Assembly: GCA_029262035.1 (NCBI GenBank)
Contig: JAJDAE010000272.1
Span: forward strand, 1 to 33,077
Length of the DNA stretch: 33,077 nt
Reading direction: 5' to 3'
DNA from: Candidatus Zhuqueibacterota bacterium
GTDB lineage: Bacteria; Zhuqueibacterota; Zhuqueibacteria; Oceanimicrobiales; Oceanimicrobiaceae
The notes beneath the pieces were generated by a model, which was not told the DNA's origin, made no database searches, and worked only from the letters and a program-made list of their open reading frames with translations. The translations under genes were made by a program, and so were the position numbers. Below, in pieces: positions 13,927 through 21,896 of the stretch. How positions within the stretch are numbered: the first letter of the stretch is position 1; each line of letters starts with the position of its first letter.

Positions 13927-16701
13927 ATGCAGGGAAGCGCTTCGATTAAAATACGGCCCGTCATATTTTTTGTTTTATGTTCAATAACATGCTTGCTTTT
14001 TTGGTTCTGCTCCGCAAACCCACCGCTCGATCCATCCGAGAACAATCAACAGGAATTTGATCTTTTAGTTGGATTGGCAAGCAGCCCGGAAATTGTGCCT
14101 CTTGGCGGCAGTTCAATAATTACGGCTTTTGTACTCGATGAAGAGAGTAACCCGGTTGCCGGCCAGCAAATCCAATTTTCTGTGAATGTTGGTACGATTT
14201 TGCCTGAAACTGTTACCACTGATGATTCAGGCCGGGCTACCGCTATTTTCACAGCGCCGCAGCAAGCAACAGATGCCTTGATCACGGCGCGGCAAAATGA
14301 GAGTAGTGTTCAAACAGTTGCCGTGCAGGTACTCAACAGCACACCACAGTCGATTTCAATTGCCGCAGAAGAACCGGCAATTCTGGCAAATGGATTAAGT
14401 ACCACAAGAATTACCACAGTTTGGCGCAATGATGCAGGTGAGCCACTGAAGGGCATTCCTGTCAGTTTTGAAGCAAATGTCGGCCTAATTACCGCCTTGA
14501 CCCCTACAGATTCTTTTGGTGTGGCCATAGTTGATTTCCAATCGGTTGCTTCCAGAACAGATGTTGTGGCACAGATAACGGCTACCGGCAATGGCATTCA
14601 GGCTGTAACGCAGGTTTGGCTTCGCGGTATAAATTTTAGTGTAAATATAACCCCCACCAGCCTGATTGCTGATGGCCGTAACCAGGCCGCTGTACAAGTT
14701 ATTCTCAAAGAAATAACCAGTTCGGTCGCCATTTCAGATGGCGCCGTGACGTTTGGCGCAACCTTGGGGACGATTACGAATTCCGGATTTACCGGATCGA
14801 ATGGCGTGTTGGAGACATTTTTAACCAGCGCCAACGACACAGGCGTTTCTGTAATAACCGTGACTTACGGCCGCACTATAACCGAAACCATGCAGGTTGT
14901 TTTTGGACAGTCCGTTCCATCTAACCTAAATGTTACTGCCCAACCGGGAGAAATTTTAGCAGACAATCAAAGCAGTTCAACCATCACTGCCGTTGTTTCC
15001 GATCAGGGGAATAACCCGGTCTCTGATGGCACGCCTGTTCGTTTTGAAATAGTATCCGGTTCGGGCACGATTGAAAGCAACAAAGTTACCACCGATGGCG
15101 TGGCCACCAGTAGATTAACCAGCAGCACAACTCCGGATACCGTTCAAATTGCAGTTCTGGTCGCCCAGCTTACCGACACTGTTAACGTCCGGTATGTTAT
15201 TGGACCTGCAGCAGTTATCTCAGTAGTTTCGGATTCTTCATCATTGCGTGCCGATGGTTCGAGTTCTACACGAATTGTAGTGTTTGTTAACGACGGCGCA
15301 GGTAATCCGGTTCAGGATGGCACCAAGGTTGATTTTACAACTACAATCGGAGATATTTCGTCTTCAGCTTTAACCAGCGGTGGAGTTGCTGTTGCACAAT
15401 TTTCAAGCACTTTGACCGGGAATGCCATAATTAGCGCAAGCGTCGGTGGCGTTTCAGACCAGGTCACAGTACTGTTGCGGCCAGGCCCGCCTAATAGTAT
15501 TTTGCTCGTGTTTACACCCAAAGTTCTGGGCGTACAATTTTCGGCCATTCCAACAACTTCCTTAATTAATGCAGAGGTTCGGGACAGTGAAGCGAATGTA
15601 GTTGTGGATGGCACTTATGTCCTGTTTTCGATTGTCTCCGGACCAGGCGGTGGCGAGTCGTTAAGTACGGATCAACCCGTTCCAACATTAAATGGAAGGG
15701 CACAGATTTCTTTTAATACCGGCGTTCGTTCCGGTACCGCCAAGATACAAGCTTTGATTACAGATGAAACCGGAACACCGATCATACTTAATGGCACAAC
15801 CGTTCGCGCTTCTTCAACAGAAATTTTAATTTATGGTGGACCACCTTATATAGAAGATGTTAACGCCAGAAGTACCAGTCATCTATCAGTTGGTGTTGGA
15901 CCACAAAATATTTTTGGGTGGAATATTGTGGAAAGAGATGCAGCGACCGTAATCGCTGTAGTCGGTGACCGGTTCAATAATCCTGTGCCACCGGGAACTG
16001 TGGTGCATTTCACAACGACCGCCGGCAATATTTCAACCGTTGCCGAAACGGATGAACATGGCGTTGCAACCGTTACGTTTAAAGCAGCACAGCCTTATCC
16101 TACAATTGACAGGTATTACGGGCGCCTGCCCTCAGGAGATCAAGATCCGAATTTTGTAGATCCGAATTTAAATCATCCAAACTACTTTGGTTTTGATCCA
16201 ATTATTCCAGGTCCCATTCCCGACTTCGATGGTAGTGAGGTGGTTAACTCACTGGGCGACATGGTTGAAAATGACGGTGTGGCTCGCATATTGGCCTGGA
16301 CCGAAGGAGTAACCAATGACAGCAGTTCAGCCCGGGTTTGGAGCGTAACAAACCTGGTGATGTCCGGCATTGTAAGCACGTTTACGGTAGAGGTTGAAGA
16401 GGATACTTTAGCTGTAGACGAGTCAACTGCAATCAATGTAACGATTTACGATGACCGCGGTAACCCGATTGTTGCAGAATCAAATATTGCCATTAGAACA
16501 GATGCCGGTCAGCTTTCAACTGAATTAATTGTGCAAAGCGAACCGGCAGGTTCCTCCACGGATACTCACTATACGATTTTTTTGATAAATAATCTTGAGC
16601 CCAAGGATTTGCCTGCAAGCACAAGAGTTACGTTCGAGATTGTCAATAGCCCTAACTCAACTATGGTCGTATCCTCCGAGCTTATTAATCTAACTTTTTA
16701 A
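13927..16701 (+). CDS. large surface protein of stacked bacterial Ig-like (Big_1/invasin-type) domains
   Basis: This is a 924-residue exported protein. The signal region (KIRPVIFFVLCSITCLLFWFCSANPP) suggests a lipoprotein processed at C28, but the residues before it (FWF) are a poor lipobox. It is followed by about eight Ig-like repeats of 85-110 residues. Most show the Big_1/invasin pattern: ADGxSSTxIxVxVxDxxGNPVxDGTxVxFxxxxGxIxxxxxTxxxGxAxxxFxS. Examples begin near residues 137, 236, 335, 430 and 655. No transmembrane barrel is present in the same chain. It sits directly after the minor pseudopilins and 6 bp before a predicted barrel gene. An adhesin or surface stalk displayed with the pilus, or exported by it, is plausible but unproven. 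Confidence 0.8.
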   Translation: MQGSASIKIRPVIFFVLCSITCLLFWFCSANPPLDPSENNQQEFDLLVGLASSPEIVPLGGSSIITAFVLDEESNPVAGQQIQFSVNVGTILPETVTTDDSGRATAIFTAPQQATDALITARQNESSVQTVAVQVLNSTPQSISIAAEEPAILANGLSTTRITTVWRNDAGEPLKGIPVSFEANVGLITALTPTDSFGVAIVDFQSVASRTDVVAQITATGNGIQAVTQVWLRGINFSVNITPTSLIADGRNQAAVQVILKEITSSVAISDGAVTFGATLGTITNSGFTGSNGVLETFLTSANDTGVSVITVTYGRTITETMQVVFGQSVPSNLNVTAQPGEILADNQSSSTITAVVSDQGNNPVSDGTPVRFEIVSGSGTIESNKVTTDGVATSRLTSSTTPDTVQIAVLVAQLTDTVNVRYVIGPAAVISVVSDSSSLRADGSSSTRIVVFVNDGAGNPVQDGTKVDFTTTIGDISSSALTSGGVAVAQFSSTLTGNAIISASVGGVSDQVTVLLRPGPPNSILLVFTPKVLGVQFSAIPTTSLINAEVRDSEANVVVDGTYVLFSIVSGPGGGESLSTDQPVPTLNGRAQISFNTGVRSGTAKIQALITDETGTPIILNGTTVRASSTEILIYGGPPYIEDVNARSTSHLSVGVGPQNIFGWNIVERDAATVIAVVGDRFNNPVPPGTVVHFTTTAGNISTVAETDEHGVATVTFKAAQPYPTIDRYYGRLPSGDQDPNFVDPNLNHPNYFGFDPIIPGPIPDFDGSEVVNSLGDMVENDGVARILAWTEGVTNDSSSARVWSVTNLVMSGIVSTFTVEVEEDTLAVDESTAINVTIYDDRGNPIVAESNIAIRTDAGQLSTELIVQSEPAGSSTDTHYTIFLINNLEPKDLPASTRVTFEIVNSPNSTMVVSSELINLTF

Positions 16702-16707
16702 ACTATC

Positions 16708-17481
16708 GTGAAGATTATAAAAAAAATATTTTTGGTTGGTTTTTCGCTTTTTATTTTTTGGGCGAATTTAGTATCTGCACAACCCGCAGGTGCGCCCATT
16801 CTATCCAATAGCGATAATGAGTTTACTTTGTCAGCCATAGGCGGCTACACTACCAAAACTATATTCGGTGTGCAAAACACCTATCGTTCGTATTGGCTCA
16901 AAACATTTTATGGTTTGTCCAGCCGTTTTGATATTTTTGGCCAGCTTGGGGTCCTGAAATTGAAACTGGATTCCGGTGATGGCCTCGAACTTAGGGACAA
17001 CCGGCGGCGGGTAGCTTACGGCGGCGGATTGACGTGGAAAGTGCTTAGCCTGCAAACGGCAAGAATAGGATTACTCGCAAGCGGGCAGGTCATTCGTTTT
17101 AAATCAACACCGGGCTTTGAGGAGCTTATCCCTGTTTCCGGCTCAGAATTATTTCAAGTAACAGAGTTAGAGTATGACTGGCGTGAATTGAATTTTAACT
17201 TTGGGTTGTCAAAAGAATTTGAAATGGCACATTTTTATGCCGGCGCCAATTTGAAATTTATAGTAAGAGACGAGTTCCGGGAAAACAGGCTCCTGCTCAA
17301 TAATTCCAGTGTTTCATTTTCACGGACTTTTTCAAAGTATCGCAGTGGCGCTGTCTGGCAACCCATGCTTGGCCTTGAGGTAAATCTGCCATCACGGATC
17401 AAATTAAATTTCGAATTTATGGGAACGCGTGAACAAGATTTTATGTTCTACTTTGGAGTTAGCCAAACGGGAAGCCCTTAA
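16708..17481 (+). CDS. predicted outer-membrane beta-barrel protein
   Basis: This 257-residue protein has a clear Sec signal peptide (MKIIKKIFLVGFSLFIFWANLVSAQ). Alternating amphipathic strands follow (YRSYWLKTFYGLSSRFDIFGQLGVLKLKL; ARIGLLASGQVIRFK; HFYAGANLKFIVRDEF; KLNFEFMGTREQDFMFYFGV), typical of a small barrel. The start is GTG at 16708, 6 bp after the Ig-like gene stop, so the two are coupled. No specific family is recognised. It could anchor or accompany the 924-residue Ig-like protein; that pairing rests on spacing only. Confidence 0.72.
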   Translation: MKIIKKIFLVGFSLFIFWANLVSAQPAGAPILSNSDNEFTLSAIGGYTTKTIFGVQNTYRSYWLKTFYGLSSRFDIFGQLGVLKLKLDSGDGLELRDNRRRVAYGGGLTWKVLSLQTARIGLLASGQVIRFKSTPGFEELIPVSGSELFQVTELEYDWRELNFNFGLSKEFEMAHFYAGANLKFIVRDEFRENRLLLNNSSVSFSRTFSKYRSGAVWQPMLGLEVNLPSRIKLNFEFMGTREQDFMFYFGVSQTGSP

Positions 17482-17599
17482 TAAATGTATCAGAATGGAT
17501 CACATTTTTTGCTGAATAAAAGTTGTCTTTTTAATAGACCCTTCGTTTAATTGCTGAAAAACAGGACTTTAGGATATTGTCGAATTTGTGTTGAAAAGT

Positions 17600-17614
17600 T
17601 GGAACAGAATTTGC
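17600..17614 (+). promoter_or_regulatory. candidate sigma-54 (-24/-12) promoter upstream of the M23 peptidase
   Basis: TGGAACAGAATTTGC has GG and GC separated by exactly 10 bp and retains TGG-AC-TTGC of the consensus. Initiation would be near 17626, leaving a leader of about 130 nt before ATG 17758. No clear upstream dyad accompanies it, so confidence is lower than for the pilin promoter. The rest of the 276-bp gap (17482-17757) is AT-rich with no other recognisable element. Confidence 0.4.
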
Positions 17615-17757
17615 GAGTGTTAAGTAATCATAATCTTCAAAAATTTATGTTGTTTTTATAAAAGTAATTTCTATTTTGCGTGGTTATAAGTCTACTTTTT
17701 TAAGGACGAGGCGTTAAAAGATTAAAAGGATTTATTAATTTAAGGTGAAGTTTTAAA

Positions 17758-18693
17758 ATGTTCAAAAAACCGATGAGACTGGATAAAATTAGACTTATCT
17801 TTTTTTCTAATGGAGAAACTGACTTCAGGCAGTTTGAGTTTAATCTGAAAAGGATGTTGTGGATCCTCTTGGTGGTAGTCATGATTTCCTCAAGTCTTTT
17901 TCTTGGCTCTACTGCTATCAGCAATAGTTTATATCAGGACACTACAAATAGTACTCTTTCGAAAACTAATATCTATCTAAAGAAGAAAATTAAAACTTTG
18001 CACAGTTCAGTAGATAAGCTGAATGAAAAGATTAATGTGCTTGAAAAGGATACTGAAGATTTAGAAGTCTTGGTTGGGTTAACCAGCGAAGAAGCTGATA
18101 GCCAGATGGTAATGAAAAGTTTGTTAAGCAACAAAGATTTGGTTATGGCCTCAATGCCTGTTGATTACGAATACCGTGCTGAGCAAATGTCTGGTTACCT
18201 CGATGTATTGGAAGCCAGAATAAATAGAGCAACAACTCTGCAAAGTGTCATCGAAGATAAATTTTTGCAAACTCAAAAAGAAATTAAATATATTCCTTCT
18301 ATTAAACCTGTAATGGGCGCTCGAATTACCGACAAGTTTGGGATTCGTAAAGACCCTTTTGTTGAACGGGTAAAACATCACAATGGTATTGATTTATCTG
18401 CACGCTACGGCACAAAAATTTATGCTGCTGCATCTGGCAAGGTAGAGTTTGTACGAAAAAAATATCGACTTAATAAAGGATATGGCAAAGTTGTAATCGT
18501 AAACCATGGATATGGTTATAAAACTTTATATGGGCATCTTTCAAAAATATTGGTTAAGCCCGGCGATAAAGTTGACCGCTGGCAAATGATTGGTCGCTCC
18601 GGCGATACGGGTCGAGCAACCGGACCGCATTTGCATTATGAAGTTTGGCACAAAGGTAAGGCACAAAATCCTGAAGATTTCATTCTGGATTAA
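17758..18693 (+). CDS. membrane-anchored M23 family peptidase (LytM/peptidoglycan endopeptidase)
   Basis: This 311-residue protein has a cytoplasmic N-terminus, one transmembrane helix (about 37-58, WILLVVVMISSSLFLGS) and a periplasmic coiled coil (about 70-105, YLKKKIKTLHSSVDKLNEKINVLEKD). A C-terminal LytM domain follows (about 185-305). Zinc ligands are visible as HHNGID (HxxxD) and HLHYE (HxH), with the intervening GYGKVVIVNHGYGYKTLYGHLS, so it should be catalytically active on peptide cross-links of peptidoglycan. ATG 17758 is preceded by AAGGTGA. It forms a single-gene unit ending in a strong terminator. A role in cell-wall remodelling is established for the family; any link to pilus passage through the wall is inference. 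Confidence 0.92.
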   Translation: MFKKPMRLDKIRLIFFSNGETDFRQFEFNLKRMLWILLVVVMISSSLFLGSTAISNSLYQDTTNSTLSKTNIYLKKKIKTLHSSVDKLNEKINVLEKDTEDLEVLVGLTSEEADSQMVMKSLLSNKDLVMASMPVDYEYRAEQMSGYLDVLEARINRATTLQSVIEDKFLQTQKEIKYIPSIKPVMGARITDKFGIRKDPFVERVKHHNGIDLSARYGTKIYAAASGKVEFVRKKYRLNKGYGKVVIVNHGYGYKTLYGHLSKILVKPGDKVDRWQMIGRSGDTGRATGPHLHYEVWHKGKAQNPEDFILD

Positions 18694-18718
18694 TATAAAA
18701 ATTGCGTTATAAATCGTA

Positions 18719-18753
18719 AAGGCTGTCAGTTAATAAAATGACAGCCTTTTTTT
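18719..18753 (+). terminator. intrinsic terminator after the M23 peptidase
   Basis: GGCTGTCA (18721-18728) and TGACAGCC (18739-18746) form a perfect 8-bp stem, extended to 10 by the flanking A-T pairs. A T-run begins at 18747. Confidence 0.92.
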
Positions 18754-18874
18754 ATGGCGCCAACCATATTTTAATTGCTTATTTTGAAAATAATTTGTAA
18801 ATCACCGCTGGTAAAATTACCCCTTTAAGTTCATTCTGAGAAGTGAGCAAGGGTTCCTTGAAATATAATCTGAT

Positions 18875-18907
18875 GCCTTCATACTTTTATTCGTTGAGGG
18901 CTTTTTT
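18875..18907 (+). promoter_or_regulatory. attenuator-like hairpin and U-tract overlapping the pyrR ribosome-binding site
   Basis: GCCTTCA (18875-18881) pairs with TGAGGGC (18895-18901), including one G-U, and is followed at once by six T residues and the GTG start of pyrR. The 3' arm contains the GAGGG Shine-Dalgarno sequence. The hairpin could therefore terminate transcription or mask translation initiation. PyrR proteins commonly autoregulate by binding leader RNA. The upstream 18833-18848 stretch (TCTGAGAAGTG) only loosely resembles a PyrR-binding loop. Confidence 0.38.
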
Positions 18908-19471
18908 GTGGAATCTTCAATGGTCAAAAATGAAATAGAAATAATGGATGCGAAGGGCTTGGATCGCACGATCGCTCGTCTGGCTCACGAAATTGTTGAA
19001 AATAATCACGGAATTGAAAATTTGGTTCTTCTTGGGTTGCGAACAAGAGGTCTGCCAATTGCTGAAAGATTGAATGATAAAATCGAAAAAATAGAAGGCC
19101 AAAAACTTCCGCTTGGTGTGCTGGATGCAACCATGTACCGCGATGATGTTTTTAAAAAAATTAAATTGCCGAAGGTGCAGACCACCGAAATTAAATTTAC
19201 AATCGATGGTAAAAAAGTGATAATTGCAGATGATGTTTTGTACACAGGTCGAACATCGCGGGCAGCTTTAGACGCAGTAACTGATTTCGGCAGACCTACA
19301 GAAATTCAGTTGGCTGTACTCGTAGATCGCGGTCACCGGCAAATGCCGATTCGGGCCGATTACATCGGAAAAAATATTCCCACTGCCGATGGCGAAGAAA
19401 TAAGAGTCAGACTCAAAGAAATAGATAATGAGGATGGCGTGTATTTAGTGAAAACTTCAGAGGTTGAATAG
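18908..19471 (+). CDS. pyrR: bifunctional pyr operon regulator / uracil phosphoribosyltransferase PyrR
   Basis: This 187-residue type I phosphoribosyltransferase converts uracil plus PRPP to UMP and, in many bacteria, controls pyr genes by RNA binding. The PRPP-binding loop is VIIADDVLYTGRTSRAAL. The N-terminal LVLLGLRTRGLPIAERL and DATMYRDDV segments are typical of PyrR rather than Upp. GTG 18908 is supported by TTGAGGG at 18894-18900; an alternative is ATG 18920. It is immediately followed (no gap) by pyrB. The leader contains a hairpin with a U-tract, consistent with self-regulation of the operon. Confidence 0.93.
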   Translation: MESSMVKNEIEIMDAKGLDRTIARLAHEIVENNHGIENLVLLGLRTRGLPIAERLNDKIEKIEGQKLPLGVLDATMYRDDVFKKIKLPKVQTTEIKFTIDGKKVIIADDVLYTGRTSRAALDAVTDFGRPTEIQLAVLVDRGHRQMPIRADYIGKNIPTADGEEIRVRLKEIDNEDGVYLVKTSEVE

Positions 19472-20407
19472 TTGACGTTTAATAGAAGACACTTACTTGG
19501 TTTGGAAGGTCTTACTAAAGAAGAAATTAGTTATATATTAGATACTGCTGAGTCATTTAAAGAAGTCCTTTCCCGCCCGATTCCCAAAGTCCCTACTTTG
19601 CGTGGCAAAACAATTGTAAATCTTTTTTTTGAAGATTCAACTCGTACCAGAATATCTTTCGAGCTGGCCCAAAAGCGCCTCTCTGCTGATACGGTGAATT
19701 TCTCAGCGTCAACCTCCTCCGTGAAAAAGGGAGAGACCTTGCGCGATACTGCCCGTAATATTGAAGCCATGAAAATTGATATGGTTGTGATGCGTCATGC
19801 TTCCGCAGGTGCGCCATATTTTCTAACACAGTGTGTAGAAGCATCGATCATCAATGCGGGCGATGGGCAGCATGAGCACCCAACGCAAGCTCTTCTGGAT
19901 TTAATGACTCTTCGCGACAAGTTCAAAGATTTGAGCGGGCTCAAGGTGGTAATTGTGGGAGATATTGCACACAGCCGCGTGGCGCGTTCTAATATTTATG
20001 GATTGCAGGCTATGGGCGCAAAAGTGGGGCTATGCGGCCCGGCCACTTTTATGCCGTATGAAGCAGAGCAGTGGGGCACAGAAATCTTTTATAATCTGGA
20101 TGAAGCAATTGAATGGGCCGATGTTTTGAATGTTTTGAGAATACAGTTAGAGCGCCAACAAAAAAGTCTGTTTTCAACACTACGGGAATACCACAATTTA
20201 TTTGGTGTAACCCGGGAGCGCCTGGAGCGAGCAAAAAAAGAGATTACGATTCTGCACCCCGGTCCCATAAACAGGGGAGTTGAAATAGAAAGTGAGCTGG
20301 CTGACAGTGATTCCGCTCTTATTCTTGCTCAGGTTACAAACGGAGTTGCCGCACGAATGGCAGTGATGTATTTGTTGAGTGGTTTCAAAACAACTGAGAA
20401 TTTTTAA
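19472..20407 (+). CDS. pyrB: aspartate carbamoyltransferase catalytic subunit
   Basis: This 311-residue enzyme condenses carbamoyl phosphate and aspartate to N-carbamoyl-aspartate, the committed pyrimidine step. The carbamoyl-phosphate loop EDSTRTRISFE and the HPTQALLDL motif are intact, with KKGETLRDTARN between them. C-terminal LHPGPINRGVEI is also typical. The start is TTG at 19472, directly after the pyrR stop, with GAGG about 8 nt upstream inside pyrR. The length and motifs fit the class without a need for PyrI; no pyrI is adjacent. It is translationally coupled to pyrR and followed by pyrC. Confidence 0.96.
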   Translation: MTFNRRHLLGLEGLTKEEISYILDTAESFKEVLSRPIPKVPTLRGKTIVNLFFEDSTRTRISFELAQKRLSADTVNFSASTSSVKKGETLRDTARNIEAMKIDMVVMRHASAGAPYFLTQCVEASIINAGDGQHEHPTQALLDLMTLRDKFKDLSGLKVVIVGDIAHSRVARSNIYGLQAMGAKVGLCGPATFMPYEAEQWGTEIFYNLDEAIEWADVLNVLRIQLERQQKSLFSTLREYHNLFGVTRERLERAKKEITILHPGPINRGVEIESELADSDSALILAQVTNGVAARMAVMYLLSGFKTTENF

Positions 20408-20426
20408 AAATATATTGGAAGAAATA

Positions 20427-21731
20427 ATGAATGTTCCACGACTAGAAAAATCCAAAAAGATTTTATTTGCTAACGCAGTCGTTCTTGACCCCGAAAAGTT
20501 AACTCAGAAAAAAGCAGACGTTTTGGTTGAAAATGGAAAGTTAGTCGATATTGGAAAAATAGATTCAGCGGGTTTCAGCGGCAAAGTATTTGATGTCGCG
20601 GGTAAAGTTCTGTGCCCGGGCATGATCGATATGCACGTGCATTTACGCCAACCCGGCCGGGAAGATGAAGAGACGGTGGAATCGGGTGCTGAGGCTGCTA
20701 TGGCCGGCGGTTTTACAGCCGTTTGCCCAATGCCAAATACTGACCCAACTGCTGATACTGCTGAAGTTATAGACTTCCTGAAAAAAAAATCGGAAAACTT
20801 ATTGGTGGATGTTTTGCCGATAGCAGCGGTTACAAAAGGTCGGGCCGGGGAAAGTTTAACTGAAATGGGCGCTTTGGTTGAAGCCGGCGCTGTAGCTTTT
20901 TCTGATGATGGTGACCCAATTGCCACAGCGGAATTGGTTCGGCGGGCAATGGAATATGCAACGATGTTTGATGTGCCAATTATAGAGCACTGTGAGGATA
21001 AATCACTGTCAAAAAACGGTGGGATGAATGAAAGCGCCGTATCAACGCGTTTGGGACTGGCGGGCATTCCCGGTATTTCCGAAGACGTCTGCGTCGCACG
21101 CGATATTCAGGTTGCACGGCTTACCGGCGCCAAGCTTCACATCGCTCATATTTCAACCGCTGAGTCGGTGGATTTAGTACGGCAGGCAAAAAAACAAGGC
21201 GTGAATGTGACCTGTGAAGTCATGCCGCACCATTTCACATTAATCGATGAGGCAATTTCGTCTTACGATTCAAATTTTAAAATGAACCCGCCGCTGAGAA
21301 CACAGCGTGATGTGGATGCGATGATCGAAGGTTTGCAAGATGGCACGATTGATGTTATTGCCACTGACCATGCCCCGCATTCAATCGAAGAAAAGCAGGT
21401 TGAATTTGATCTGGCGCCGTTTGGGATAGTCGGGCTTGAAACGGCTCTGGGCCTTGTTATTGAATTTTTGGTTAAAAAGAAAATCCTGACTTTACCACAG
21501 GCCATCGCAAAAATGACAAAAGAACCCGCTGATGTTTTAAATATCAAACGTGGCGTGTTTAGAAAAAATGAACCGGCATGTTTTTCAATTTTCGATCCCG
21601 AGGTTCAGTGGAAAGTTGATAAAGAGCAATTTAAATCAAAATCAAAAAATACTCCTTTTGATGGCTGGAATTTAACCGGAAAATGTTTTGCCCTTTATAA
21701 CAAGGGGTTGTTATGGAAAAATGAAAGTTGA
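20427..21731 (+). CDS. pyrC: dihydroorotase
   Basis: This 434-residue amidohydrolase cyclises carbamoyl-aspartate to dihydroorotate. Zinc-binding DMHVHLRQPG (H70, H72) and the bacterial multifunctional-type markers AFSDDGDPI, IIEHCED, HIAHIST and VIATDHAPH are all intact, so it should be active. ATG 20427 is chosen over an upstream in-frame ATG at 20379, which lies inside pyrB. GGAAG at 20417-20421 gives suitable spacing and the protein then starts at a family-like position. It ends the pyrR-pyrB-pyrC unit; a MITE-like element follows. Confidence 0.95.
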   Translation: MNVPRLEKSKKILFANAVVLDPEKLTQKKADVLVENGKLVDIGKIDSAGFSGKVFDVAGKVLCPGMIDMHVHLRQPGREDEETVESGAEAAMAGGFTAVCPMPNTDPTADTAEVIDFLKKKSENLLVDVLPIAAVTKGRAGESLTEMGALVEAGAVAFSDDGDPIATAELVRRAMEYATMFDVPIIEHCEDKSLSKNGGMNESAVSTRLGLAGIPGISEDVCVARDIQVARLTGAKLHIAHISTAESVDLVRQAKKQGVNVTCEVMPHHFTLIDEAISSYDSNFKMNPPLRTQRDVDAMIEGLQDGTIDVIATDHAPHSIEEKQVEFDLAPFGIVGLETALGLVIEFLVKKKILTLPQAIAKMTKEPADVLNIKRGVFRKNEPACFSIFDPEVQWKVDKEQFKSKSKNTPFDGWNLTGKCFALYNKGLLWKNES

Positions 21732-21732
21732 A

Positions 21733-21882
21733 TTTAATAGTAACTATTCAGCTAATCACTTATAGGTATTGAACTTAACGTTCGTAGTCAGAGCTTGCTC
21801 TGAAAAAGCACACAGGCAGGCAGACTGAGCTCTGACTACGAACATGATTAACTTTTGATTGGGCTAAATAGTTACGTTTAAT
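21733..21882. mobile_element. MITE-like inverted-repeat element with possible TTTAAT target duplication
   Basis: The ends GTAACTATT (21740-21748) and AATAGTTAC (21867-21875) are inverted. Weaker complementarity continues inward (AGC…AATCA). It ends in a 16-bp perfect inverted repeat, GTTCGTAGTCAGAGCT (21780-21795) versus AGCTCTGACTACGAAC (21828-21843). The left arm also folds on itself (TCAGAGC-TT-GCTCTGA). TTTAAT occurs directly repeated just outside, at 21733-21738 and 21877-21882. The roughly 136-bp element has no ORF, so it would be a non-autonomous element. It lies between pyrC and the arginine decarboxylase gene, ending 14 bp before that gene's ATG. Confidence 0.65.
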
Positions 21883-21896
21883 GTGAAGATGTTTGA

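Noticed and set aside
20504-21067. 187-codon minus-strand ORF inside pyrC
   Set aside because: It is antisense to an unmistakable dihydroorotase; its composition mirrors the codon bias of pyrC, and it has no ribosome-binding site.
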